Positions 48,533 through 61,443 of a stretch of DNA of 64,000 nt are shown in pieces (positions within the stretch are counted from its first letter, which is position 1; every line of letters begins with the position of its first letter). Source of the stretch: Coffea arabica (lineage: Eukaryota; Streptophyta; Magnoliopsida; Gentianales; Rubiaceae). The DNA lies in NCBI RefSeq assembly GCF_036785885.1, contig NC_092323.1, forward strand, positions 496,001 to 560,000, in the 5' to 3' direction. Made by a program: the position numbers and the translations under genes. The notes beneath the pieces are model-generated. The model searched no databases. It saw only the letters and a list, made by a program, of their open reading frames with translations, and was not told where the DNA came from.

Positions 48533-51500
48533 TTAGCAGTTAACATCACGAAACAGCCCTTTTGGTTCATCATAAATCCATCTGCCAAAAGTTTAAGAAT
48601 TAATCAGAGACCAAAACAAGGCAACAAGGACAAAAACAGCAATAATCGGTGGTGCAAGTGTCAATGACAATAGGTTTTCCCTCCTGCAATAAGTATTATG
48701 TTAAATTTCAAGATTCTGACCCGAAGCATCCAGCATCAACAATAGAACAGCCACAATTTGTTTGGCTTTAAATTTGACAAAGCAGTCCAATATATTGATC
48801 AGTATTCCTGAAAATTATAGGTACTAGTGTACATATATGCACAAATATAGTTCCCCCAGCACAAACCATTTTTATCCGATCTCTTAATGCTGGATATCTA
48901 CATCAATTATCCTCACTCCAAGCACTTGTACTCACACATACAATGCATACAGAGAAAGAGACAACAGACACAGGAGGGACTCCTAGACAGTTCATGGCAT
49001 GAGAAGGTGGCTCTTCGTATGGACACAACAAAGATTTTTAATCAAAGAAAATAAATGTTTCACTGCTAAACCATTTCAATTTCAGACATTTAAAAATTAA
49101 AGAATTAAAGAGAGCTAGAATTTTTGTCAGACAAAAATAAAAATAGATGCATCAAAACTCATAACAAGCTTCGGTATAATAGAGATACACGTACTGGAAG
49201 AATAGATGAGAAAGTCAAAAGGTGCTAACAGAGATATTTCACAATCATAGACCTTTGACAGAAGATTAGTGCATGATTAAACAATAAAACTATGTAGCAA
49301 CATACTTGCATACGTAAAGTGGCCGTAAACTCTCATTCGGCCTCTTTCCTCCATTGGTTCTCTTTTCTTTTTCTTCAATGAATCTTCCAGGAGGAAGAAC
49401 TTCACAAAGGCCTTGTACCAAGCCAGCCATTACTGTGCAACTAATAGTAGACTCATAGACCTACAGAGAGCAAGACGGAAGTTAAGGAGTTGAGCATACA
49501 TTAACTAGTAAAGTAAACATGTCAAACCAGACAATGCAAGGGCCAAATTGTCTAGCTAAATTGTAAATTCATAAAGCAGAGAACTAGTTCTTGATTTTCC
49601 TTTATCAAAATTTTCTGAGCTGTTAAACTTTAATCACTCCAATGACATGATTTTCTCAAGTAACAAGTGAAACTTTTAAGTAGTTAATTTTGTTCATGCC
49701 CCAATCCATTCTCTTCTTCATTGATAAAACACTTGAAATTGAAAATCCAACTCCAGACCGCAATAGAACCACCACCATCGAATTCTCCATCAATTGTAAA
49801 GTTCTTGACAAGTTCCTTAGGCTTATCAATTTACAATTAAATGCATCTTCAATTTACCCAAAAGCCCACTATATATCAGACAGACCGTAACTTTATTCAT
49901 TTTACATTTGGTGATATTGGCTAATACTCTGCCATCCAATCATTACACAACATGATTTAGAAAAAGCACAAGGAAAGCTTCTCATTAGGTAAAACTTTTG
50001 GTGTACTCTCCAGTCAATTGTCGCCTGGGAACCTGAAAGCTTAACCAACCAATTTCTTCCACATTTCTAATTTTTAATATGGTGTTTGAACATTATATCT
50101 TGTCTCAAAGTCTGTCAACTATATCTACAGAAACCTTGTTCAATTTATTAGCATCTTCTAACGGATAAAAGTAATTAAGGAAGATGCTAGCCAATAGGAA
50201 CTGAAAGCTTGTAACTGGGTAAGCACGGGAAAAAAATTAACATAACAGATAATAAATGCATGGAAATAAAAGCTAAAATTCACCTCACTGCTTTCCAGGC
50301 CACAAGGACGGCCAACGGCTTGTGGCAAATCAGCAGGAAAGTAGCACTTATTGACACTCACCCACCTAGTTTTCATCTTAATATCCTCCCACATGGCCTG
50401 CAAAGGGAAAACAAGGCAATCCAATCAAAAAGATCAGCAATAACTAATTGCTATTTCACGTCTTTTCTTTTTCACTTTTTTCGTACTCCATTAACGTCAG
50501 GGATTAACTTGTTTCAAAAAGCAACCTTCTACTTTTACCAAGTACATAGCAGTTCTAGTGCAGAGCTGAGGGAAGTGGCAACTCAGAAATTGAGAGCAAA
50601 TGAGATGAAAAATATCAAAAGAATAATGTCAACCACTCGTAGGACAAATATCAGGGCAACGGACAGACCTAGCTGGTACATGCAGTTTTCAAATTTAGAA
50701 TAATGTCAACCACTCATAGGGTAGAATCAAGCATCCCTATGATTGCTTTCTGCCCATCAGTTTATAAAGTAATTTGTGGATTAGTATATGAAACTTGCAA
50801 AACATTTAGGTGTCCCACAAGACCTGAATTATCCTATATTAGTACCTGAAGTTTTGAGGGAATCAATCTATCATTGAATTGAATAAGAACATGATCATGG
50901 AGTTTGTAGACAACTCCTCTAATGCAGCAAGACTGGTAGAAAGCTTTCTCCTCATCGACTTTAAGTATACCGCCGATCCAATCCACATTGTGTACATAAT
51001 CTGGTAGAAACTTTCCATGCTCTGCAAATCCAGAACTGGCTGCAGAAGTTTCAGCAGGAATAGCTCGCACAGTCCCTTGATCATTTTGTGAAGATTGCTG
51101 CAACAGAACAGCACTATTTGGTGCCCCTGGCTGGCGATTATCTTCTGCGTTGCCAGGGGACTGCGACGGAGCAGAGAAACTAAGAACTGTCTCAGATTTT
51201 AAAGGAGTCTGTGAATTCGACTCTAGCAGTTTCTCTTCACACAGGCCTTTAACTGATGACAAAGTAGGAGAAACAGAGTCTGGACAGGAGGCTTCTGTTA
51301 GATTATTTAAAGAAATTCGTGAAGATGACTTGTCATCCATCTTTCCTTTGCCAACAATAGTATTCCCTCGTATTTCAGTTGTATTTTCCACCTTCAATGC
51401 AGATGTTGGATCGCTATGACTACTTACTCTATTACCAGTAGAGGCCCTTTGACTTGCAGCATTCCCATTAACCATTATCTTCTGCTGGTTCACCTTCACA

Positions 51501-54500
51501 TCTAGAGCGGCTGCTTTCTTATCTGGAGTTGATGGGAGAGCAGCTGCACCAGAAGGCACTTTGGGAACATTATTGTTTCTCATGACACGACCATATTTAG
51601 GGGGCAAGCCTTTCCCATTGCTTAACTGCAAGCATTTTACACAGTGCCACTCTGCTCTAGGAATTCCTTTTGGATTATTTATGTGGAGACATTTCAAGTG
51701 ATAACCCTTCTCACAAGCATCACAAACAAGAACACTGTCCACATCATTTATGGTAGACTTGCATGTTTGGCAAGTCGAAGCCTTGTTCATGTAATCCCTA
51801 GACGGTGGAGTCCAGACAGGGCGCTCAGAAACCCGTGGCTGTAATAACTTTTGAACAATTTTACCAATTTCAGCATGGGTATTTCTTGGTATGGGAGCCG
51901 GAATAGTGTTTGTGCCTTGCAAATGCTGATTTACACCAACTGCATGATTTCCAGTTGTAATCTGAGTTACTGGTGGTTTTGATATTACAATTTGTGGGCC
52001 TATTCTGGACTTGGCATCAGTTGCTCCCTCAACTTTAACGGTAGCTTTCGCAGGCACCTTCTCAGCTCCAATTTTAGGGGGTGCGGTAGATTGGGGTTGC
52101 AGAGACCAAGCTGGCGTTTTGACAGAGGGCTGATCCCCAGAAGAATTTGCTGCACATCAAAAGAACATGACACATCATTTTACAATGCTATGGAAATTGG
52201 TGACCTGATAGTTCACCATAGAGATCAGTACAATTAAGACCAACCATTTTCCAGGGAAGACTTTGTTTCTGAAGTTCCATTAATAGAGCACCAAAGACAT
52301 CTTATTCACAAACAGAAATCCTACGTAAAGATTTTTTGTGAATCCAGGAAAGTTATTAAGGTACAAATACCAGAAACCACTTCTAGACATAAAAGCCAGA
52401 TGTTTGCAAGGGACATCAGCTAGAAAATCCAACAACCAAGTATGCATAGTTAAAGCAAATTCAATACTTACTCTGTGCAAGGGTCTACTTAGTCTACTTG
52501 ATAATATATATGTTGAGAGCAATGCACAACCCAAATAGTATACAGCACATTCAACTCAGAAAAGAATTGCTTTTGTAGATATCAGGTAATTAATTGCAAA
52601 AGTACCTATCACTAATCATTCCTCGATTAAAACAAGGAAGTGATTGCTACCTTGCACTTGTGATGTTGGCAAAGATCCATTTGGTCTTCCATCCAACCTG
52701 AATCTTTCAATCCTAGGCAATGCAACTGGAGTAGCATCCCTTGCCATATTACTGGAGGGCAATCCACTGGGAGTTGTTGGTCTTACTTCACTTGTAGGTA
52801 GCTGATATGGTAAAGATGTCAATGTTGTACCAGCTACATGACCTAGAGGTGAAGGTTGGAAGCTTCCAGAAGAAATTGGTATATGACTAGGTTTATCTGT
52901 GGCAAAAACACGGCCAGCAGGGGGTGGAGCACGATTTTCAACCGCCACACCAGACTTTGTATGCAATCTTTGCGATGAGTGTTGAGCAGAAGGTAGAGTA
53001 AAGTCCTCAGCTTTTTCCATCTAAAGGTGCAGCCAAAAACAAGGAAGATTATGCACAAGATAAAGAAAAATATGTAAACCAAGATCTGTAAACAGCATTC
53101 TACAACCATGCAAGTGATCAATTAATGCTGCAAAACATCAGAATCCAATTCTGACACTGCTTAGAAAAGAGAAACCCTATGCTAATAATATCAAAAGAAA
53201 CTGTTAATCATAATAAGAAAAAATAATTACAGTCAAAAAGCTATCAAATAATAGCACACACACAAGATATTAGCGCCTAACTGAGTACCCTTCAGTTAAT
53301 ACATCAAACAAAAAATCAAACATCTTAGAAGAAAATTTAAAAAAAAAAAAAATCAAAATAAGTTTGATCTTCTAAGCCAAATAATTTTCAACAGAAGGTG
53401 CTAAAGTTGAGACCTCAAAGAAAAATACTTTAACCACAGGAAATCAGTTCAAGGACAACAGAATTACCAAGTACTCTCAATTTTTCAAAGTTCAGCATAT
53501 TCAGGAACTTATACTATGAACTAATAGTACCAGAAATAAAAAGAGTAATTGGCTGCAATGTGCATTTAATTACACCCGACAAACAAGTAAAATACAATAA
53601 TTGTTTTTTACACTCGATTATGAATACCCACCGCCAGAAGGATTAACATTTACACCGGGTAAACTAAAAGTGTTTGTAACGTGTTGAGATAGCATGAAAC
53701 TAAGGAAAGCTAATAATGACGGCATGCAAACACATGGATGTGCATTCTTATGCCCGTTAAATGTTCGCTACATGGAACAACTACACGTTTTATTCAAATA
53801 CATCCATATTCTAACTCGGCACATGGATCCACAAATACAGCTAAAAGTCAATTCTTAGAAAGTCGAGCAAGTAAATGAGCAAGCAGAACTTTAGTAGCCT
53901 AAATTTGTCATCCTACAAGCCATCAACTTTTCTCAACGACAGTATTTTCCCCTAACGACAAAAGAAGATAACTGCATCATAAAAGGACTTCAATGTAAAT
54001 AACAAGCACTGCCTTCCCGCCTATAATTTGACTTTTCAAATTTTCCTTTTTAGCGGTATCGTCTTGTAAAAAGTTGTTTAAGCCAATGGATTGGACAACT
54101 ACTCACATGGACATTCACACAAGCTTTCTATAACAGAACTAATCATGGCTTTGCAATACTAGTTGAAGAATACAGTTTATCTGATTAGCCATAAAGACTA
54201 GTAGATTTCTTGTTCGGAAAATCACTGCCAAAATTCTTCAGTGCAAGTTCTCACCACAACCCATCGTTTAAATGAACATTCTCTTTACAGCCCAGAAAGG
54301 TATGATAGTCACAGTCAAATTGAACTGTTAAGGTGTTCTCCTCTGTTTCCAAACTCAATAACAGCACATTTCACCAACTGAATGCAATCCAAACAAAATT
54401 TAGACCAACAAAATAAAAAACTAAAGAGTTCAAAATTATGTAAAGAAAATCAAACCAACCTTTCTTTTGGAAAGCAATAACTTCTCAGCAATGGTAATCT

Positions 54501-54870
54501 TGGGCGGCCGAAACCCTAACCTCTGTTCCCTCACCTTATTAAGCCCGAGATCCTCAATAAGTGCCCCAAAAACATCCCTGGGAAACACATCCTTGGGCGG
54601 AAACAATTCACAAACCTCCACTAACTTCTCTCGAGCGGCCGCCATAATCTCCTTCTCAACACCAGTCGGAACCTTGCCTCCCCTCATCTTCCCCATGGCC
54701 GCCAACACCAAAACCATCTCCGCCACCTTCCTCATATTACCAACCACAGCGCCTCCATGCCTCAGCTTCTTCGCCGGCGGAACATCTCCTCCTCCTCCTC
54801 CTCCTCCTCCAGCGGTATCCTCGGCCGATCTTTTCTCACCCAATTTCACCCCGGATTCAACCGAATCCAT
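48533..54870 (-). CDS. PHD finger protein with C-terminal BAH-like domain
   Basis: Six minus-strand exons, 54870-54460, 53020-52651, 52149-50846, 50397-50284, 49460-49306 and 48581-48533, give 800 residues with phase kept at each junction. Residues 1-137 hold a poly-Gly run (from a CTC repeat), an Ala/Met-rich helix, and LGFRPPKITIAEKLLLSKRK. A Ser/Pro-rich disordered region follows. The PHD finger spans about 387-433 with all eight zinc ligands (CQTC, CDAC, H...KC, HCVKC). A disordered stretch leads to a C-terminal BAH-like fold (~650-800) with VYKLHDHVLIQF, SKLQAMWEDIKMKTRWVSV, YFPADLP and PLYVCKWIYDE. PHD plus BAH suggests a nuclear reader of histone tails. It matches, from memory, the plant RING/FYVE/PHD group that includes At3g20280. 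Target mark and complex are unknown. The start is the first ATG after in-frame stops. Confidence 0.87.
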
Positions 54871-57213
54871 CCTTGACAAAACCCTAACTCAAGCCAAAAC
54901 CATAAACGGCGTCGAATTGGGAGAAACCTGCAAAGAGAAGAGAGATGAGAAGCCATAAAATGAGGAGACAGGAGGCCGGGGAAACCCTAGAGAGAAGAGA
55001 AAAGAGGAGAGACGGGAAGGAGAGACTCAAGAGAGACGTTGAGATGAAATTTGGGAAATAAAAAAGAGAAATTTTTCGATGCGTTAAAAATTAAAAATTA
55101 GAATTATACTACCTTTTTGGCGGGTAATTGAGAGATAGAGCTGCGAGTTGTTGTTATGGTGAGGCGGGGTGCATATTGTTTGTTGACAGGGCAGCAAAAA
55201 CTTATGTGCAGGGCAAAGAGGGAGAGATTATAGAGAAAACGCGATCGTATTAATATTAAGCGATTTTTCACTTTGCCCCCTCAATTTGTACGATTTTATA
55301 CTTTTTCCTCTAAGGGTCCGTTTGATAACATAAAAAAGTGCTGAATCTGAATTTTTTCAGACATTCAGATGTTTTGAGTGTTTAATAAATGAAAGTTCAT
55401 TTGTTGAACTTGTGTGTATTTTTTTCAGCACAAGAATCGTAATTGAATGTTTAATTCTAATAAGAATTAATAGAACTACTTCAATTACCTTATCTTATCT
55501 ACAAAATTTACCCTTGTTTGTTAATTATGTTCAAAATTCTTATCTAATTAAACAATCTAATATTTTCTATCCAATGATTTTCTATTTCTTGTTTCTCCCT
55601 TTTGAATGATTTTCACATCTTCCCCATGCTCCTCATATAATATATTTCATCTTTTATATTAATTTGATTTAAAAATAAATATTGTCATTTTCATACCTAA
55701 CATTTTTAGCTGATTAAATTATAGGTTCTATTTCTTTTTTGGATGAAAAGATATTAGGGCAAATTTATCAAATTTAACTTGTTAAGCATTCAGTTATAAA
55801 TGTTTATCAAACAGTATTAATAGGTTTAACATTAAAATTCAGACATTCAAATATTTCTTTTCAGTGCTTAAAATTCAGCAAATTAATTGTTTCAATATTC
55901 AGATTTCAGAATTCGGACTTCAGAATTTAGATTCAGTTTTATCAAACGGAACCCAAATCTTTGTTGGTTCTCGATTAGCTCCTAAAATTCATAAGTAAGG
56001 ATGCTTAGTTTGTTTTTTCTTTTTCTTTTTTCAATATTAATATTATACTAGTTGGGATGGAAATAAATAGGTTTATTGTGACATTAAGAAAGATAAATAA
56101 GAAATCAAGGAAGAAAAATGCTTAAAGAAATATGAGTGCATCACTCTTATTTTTTTTTATCATAAATTGTCTTCTTTTTTTTTTTTTTTTTGTGTTACAT
56201 GAATCCCTGATAGCTTCATGGTCATATGTGGTTTGCTTTGCAATGACACGCCTTTTTTAATAGTCTAATGCTCTCGTTCTCTTACCAAATAGATCCGTGA
56301 CTTATTTACTGAAATTAGAGCGGTTTGAACTACATTACTATTACACACAAGGCGATATATCTTCAATACTTATAATTCCAGTCTCACAAAATACACACGT
56401 ATTTATCAGCATATGATGATATTAGCCTCGACGTCGAGCACATTTTAATACACTTGCATCATAAATGATAATTGGTCAAACTGAAAATCAGAATTTAAAA
56501 ACTTATCTGTCCGTAAATAAACTTGCTTCTACTCGAAAGTTACTGATACATTTTAGTTCTCCCATAATTACACTGAAAAAATGTGTCATCTTTCTTTCTT
56601 TTCATCAAAGAAAACACCTTTTCCATTTGTCCTTTACCAATACGTTTTGCTTTCCTAGTATCCTTTCCTTCTCACAGGTACAGTCAAAATATTGTAGACC
56701 TCTTGTCGGATCTAAATGCAGGGTAGCAACTAATTATTACTCTACAAGTCTGAAACTGAGAGGCAAAATGTGCATAGGATTCGGGCTACAATTGACTGGC
56801 CTTCCTCTTTAACATTAGGTTAACGAGATACCAACTTCGATCTCAGAAACAGCTCCCTGAGCTGAGTCATAAGCTTTGGGTGAATAAGACATGAGCTTTG
56901 ACATCTAACCCACAAAAAATGGAATTGGAAATGTGATGGAAATGATGTCTGAGCTGATTTGATATCAGTCGTCAATACTCCGAAGATTTCAAGGAAGACA
57001 TGCTCCGGGAAATGGCAGAAGAAAGAGCCAGCACTCCAGAAATTTATTTTCCATTTTCTTTTTTTTTTTTTAGGATGCACAGCATAACTTCATGTTACAA
57101 ATACCACTGCCAAATGTCATCCCCCCAAACTACTGTACACATTGAGCAACCCCATCGAGTCTAAGCAAACTGAAATAAATTTCTACATCGCGATGCAGAT
57201 CTAGTTAGTATTA
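54871..57213. other. PHD-gene leader and spacer to the LBP/BPI gene
   Basis: Bases 54871 to about 55240 are purine-rich leader and promoter of the PHD gene. A 641-bp MITE (55314-55954) follows. The remaining AT-rich sequence to 57213 includes the 3' untranslated region of the LBP/BPI-like gene (down to roughly 57070). No additional gene is supported. Confidence 0.5.
55314..55954. mobile_element. Non-autonomous DNA transposon (MITE), 641 bp
   Basis: The left end GGGTCCGTTTGATAAC is matched by an inverted right end, TTATCAAACGGAACCC (one base longer in the repeat). Sub-terminal regions on both sides are full of ATTCAG/CTGAAT words, typical transposase-binding repeats of hAT-type and related MITEs. 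No internal coding frame is present. A target duplication could not be fixed: TAA precedes the left end and AAA follows the right, so the superfamily (PIF/Harbinger or hAT) is undecided. It sits about 440 bp upstream of the PHD gene's start codon. Confidence 0.78.
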
Positions 57214-60200
57214 TTATACAAAGACTGTATGAGGTTGCGCTGTTTCAATGAATGCCACATCACTGCCAATGATGATCCTGGAATCAGTACAGAGCAGCTC
57301 AGTATTTTGAAGCTCAAAACCATGGAAAATTGGTATTGGAAATCCTTTGCTCAGCTTTAAATTGATATAAGGCAAGACGACAGTTCTCAGCAACGTCGAG
57401 ATCACAGGCTGCATGGAGGAGCCAAAACTTGGTTAAATTAGACGCCATTACTGCAGTTTATCTGACTTATATAACAGTCCTTTCACAGCATATAAGAGGA
57501 GAGAAACATACACCAAATCAGTACACTGATTGTCAGTGTGAATCACAGGAACGCATGTAAAGCGCGACACTTTGTCATGTTAAAAATGGAAATCGATCAC
57601 ATCATTAACCATTTCTAAAATGTTGACTTGCTGGTATGAGACACACTTCTATCGGCTACACGAGACATCTTACCCTCACGTTCTGCACAAGGGCTATAAC
57701 AATTTCCTTTCACAAATTTTGCTAATTAAAGTCTGCTGATTACGACTATTTCAGAAAGTTATAAATGAATCTGGATAGACATGCCTGATGCTTGTTAGGT
57801 TTTACTGCTGGAACTAGGATGATGTTATAAGCGCATCACAGCATTAGGAAACCAGTTGGAAGTTGGATGAGCGCTTGAATGGACATACCTGAACAAGATA
57901 CATGTGGAGGTTACCAATTTTGCTCCAATCCTGGGACATAGTAAATTCATTTAACTTCACGCTGACAGCTAGAGCATTACGTGAGACTTCTGGATAAGCA
58001 GCAGCGCTAATTACCTGGCACGATAACGAAGCTATAATAAGGTCTGGAAGACAGTGCCAAATTTTGATGGATAAACACAAACAATAAAGTCTTAACTCGG
58101 GCAAAATAAACTGCCTTCTGCAAGTAAATCAACCCCTAGAATCATAAGTCCTATTAACTTGACCATTCCATTCCCGATGCTGTTAGGAAAATGAAGTCCC
58201 TTTTTCAAAAGATCACAGATGAATGATGTATCTAAAACAGCTGTGCGTCGTCACATTCCATCTAAATGGGTCGATCATCACAAAGGCCACCCGTATTTAA
58301 GTATCGAAGATATGGTATAATAATCCTCAAACAAACAGCTTCCACAATTCAAAACACTACCCGCATAATCAGACCTAGTCTGTCACAACAAAAGGTCACC
58401 CTCCCATCTTCCTCTTTCAGTCAGGAAATGCACGGTAATTAAACTGAAGCACGGTCCAATTACACAATCATGTGATCAAAATTTATGTCCACAACTACCC
58501 TTAAAAACATGGGAAAGCTTAGACAACTTAAGTTCAGAACGTGGGTCAGAGTATCCTTGTAAAAGAACACTAGCATCAACCAAACTCGGTCAACCTGAGA
58601 AGTGAAATGAGAAAGTTCACAAGATTTGGATGCAATGTCATCCAGAAGCTTACCACAGAAATACATGCAACCGGTACTACTTGACCATCGTCCAACACAT
58701 CAATTATCACTTTTAAGGGGATTGTTGCATCAATCTGCTTCTCACCAATTTTTAATATTGGATTGGAATGCACAGAAATATTGAGGTTCAAGTCATCATT
58801 TGGGTATTGTTTGTAGAGCTGAGGAATAATGAACCTCCACTCAGCAGTGTTCATCAAATTCTGATCAGGTATATTGTCAACAATCCAATGCATTTTATTG
58901 GCCTGAACACGAAATTAAAATCATTAGACAGATGTCCAACAAAAAGGTAAGTTAACACCCCAATATTGTCTGGCAACTAATCAGAAGATATTATAAATAA
59001 CAAGCTGATGCTAGCAATCAATAACCAACACAAAACATAGAACCAAAGGAATAGCTAACAGAAAGAAAGTGATCAGAGTTCATGAAACTTTTCTTTCAAG
59101 TCTTACTTCAAAGTAGACTGCAGATGCCGATTCGAGGACATTCTCATGCACTGAGATCCCCACCATCCTAGCTGGACCATTGCAGGAAAATGGAACTTCA
59201 ACATTCTCACGCTGAAGTTTGGAAACTGCAGCTTCATCCTTGAGACTGAATAAACCATTGATTTCAAGTTCAAGAGAAGAGTTACTTAATTTTGGGTCAC
59301 CGACGATGGTGACATTTAAAGCAGAAATATTGTTTACTGTAACTTCTTTCGGCAGAGATTGCAGAAAAGAATCAAGCTCTTGAATTGCACCTATTAATTT
59401 CTTCAAAACAGCATCTTCAACTGCAGATGCTATTTTATCTTCGAAAGCATCTACCAATCTTGAAAACAACAAAGGAATCAGTATAGGGATAGTTGGAAGC
59501 TCAAACAGAATAATGACAGGCAAAACGAAAGTCATGCAAAACCAATGAGGATGGTGTGTGTGTTAAGTAGCCTGATAATTTCATTAGATTAGTCTGTTGT
59601 ATCAACACAAAGCAGTTCCAAGAAATACGATCAAAATAATGCTAACCATAGTAGCCCTATTAAGCTAAAGCAGCAGGTGTGTTCATAGGAAAGTCTGTTT
59701 ATTCTTTACAAGCCCCCATCTCATCAGGAGTATAATAAGCCAAACATTAAATTGGATCACTATCATGATAAGATAGAGATTATAGTTCTAAGATGATTTT
59801 CTTCCATTATCGCCTAAGTGCATTGTGCCCACAATTATAAAATGTGTTTTTTCCTAGGAAACCTATATAGTAGGCTTTCTATCTCTGTTGACAACACCTC
59901 ATGCCCCTCTCGCTGAAAGCAAGGGGATGGAGAACGATAATCAAAGAACATGAGGCAAATTTCCTTGAACTATGCTCATGGCTTTTCACTGGTTTCAATT
60001 GCAATGACGTGCTAAATTGCCCATCAAACTGATGGACTGATTTCCATCTTCTGTCAAAGAGACTTTGGATACCGGGCGAACTGTGAATCTTTAAAAATGG
60101 TAGAAGCAAATAATCAATATCAGGAAAAACTTCCTGATGTTGTGAAGCAAAATGAGATGATCAATTTCTCATTTGTCTGATGGAAGTGAAGCTACAACAT

Positions 60201-61443
60201 TTCATTTAGTTTTAGGTCCAAATCACATTTTTGAATGACAGAAAAAATAACTTCAGGCATCCAGAAAAGGGGGAGAGAGAGAGAGAGAGAGAGGTTTCTT
60301 AAGTGGAAGGGCATCAAATGACTCTTTACCCTTGATATAGCCAGGACGCTCCACCAGCCAAATCAATGGATAGATCTTTCACATAGCAACCACAATCCAC
60401 GAGTGACAGCTTAAGAGATCCTTGCTGATTCTTCAAATCAAGCAAAAGCCCAATTTCCATACCTTCAATCTTTGAAGACGTATCTTTCATCAATTCTCTT
60501 TGTAAAGACAAAAATTTAATAGGCAATCATGACTGTGCGATGTTATGAGAGCAAAGCAACACCGTATACATGGTATTTTGTAAGCAACTACATTAACTAT
60601 ACTGTTACATTTAGTTTTAGCTAGTTCCAGCTGAACTACTCAGCTGATGACAAAGAATGTCCGGACACGAGCACTAACATTGACATGTTTGCTAGCCCAG
60701 ATGCTAATGCTTCCATAATGCATCAATTCTACATGATCTAAGTTCCTGAGAAGCCAGTGCAGGGAGGAACTGCACATCCTCACGCAAAAGGCTGAATGCT
60801 TTGGCAACAAACAATACAAAGGCATCAATTTTGCTAGTAATTGATGAACTGATAGGATTTAAGTAGTAAGCTCGCATAATTTGTTTTGCGATGCAAAGCA
60901 TATTTACACTGCATCATCATTCACAAGCTTAATCCAAACAGTAACACGTATAAGAAAGCTCAATGGCATGTACATGAATTATAATTCAGAAGTATAGCAA
61001 GCAAAACTGAGACTTATTAGTGGTATCACCTGAACTTCTGCCTCCCCTTGATCCGAAATTGAGATTGGAAGCAACCAGGTGCTGTAGGAATACCCCCAGT
61101 GCATAGTCAAATTAGCGGTGGCGCCAGCAACATCAACAAGGATGCCAGTATCACCAGTTTTAACAGTTGAGGAAGTAACGTGAACCCTGTAGAGGGTAAC
61201 ATTCGAAACCTCCATGCTAACTGTACCAATCACTGGAATTTTGACAGTCTTCTCAATATTAGGCAGCTCAAGTGGAACCAAGGAAGTCTCGGCTTTTTCA
61301 ATTAACAAATCTTTGACAAAGTCGAGACCTTTATCGGATATCTCATAAGATATGTACCCTTCACTAGATCCAACATAGGCCCAAGAAGAAATCATTAACC
61401 ATAGCACTACCAATAATCCAGCTGAATCAACTGAATGTCCCAT
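57214..61443 (-). CDS. LBP/BPI-like lipid-binding protein, secreted
   Basis: Seven minus-strand exon blocks read as six coding exons: 61443-61030, 60469-60330, 59458-59107, 58902-58654, 58014-57889 and 57408-57214. They give 491 residues. The family binds lipopolysaccharide through two BPI barrels. Plant members (Arabidopsis LBR-1 and LBR-2) bind LPS and act in LPS-induced defence. A signal peptide is clear (GLLVVLWLMISSWAYVGS, ~9-28). The N-terminal barrel runs through ISYEISDKGLDFVKDLL, LPNIEKTVKIPVIG and LKLSLVDCGCYVKDLSI (a conserved Cys region), and the C-terminal barrel contains NISVHSNPIL and ends ETAQPHTVFV. Several N-x-S/T sites (NVT, NLT, NNIS, NSS) suggest glycosylation. An upstream in-frame Met at 61488 would spoil the signal peptide and is not preferred. 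The adjacent PHD gene suggests it is the LBR-2 (At3g20270) counterpart. Confidence 0.9.
60272..60293. repeat. (GA)n microsatellite in an intron of the LBP/BPI-like gene
   Basis: About 11 GA units following a G run, in intron 2 of the minus-strand gene, less than 40 bp from the exon 2 donor (60329-60328). Confidence 0.9.
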
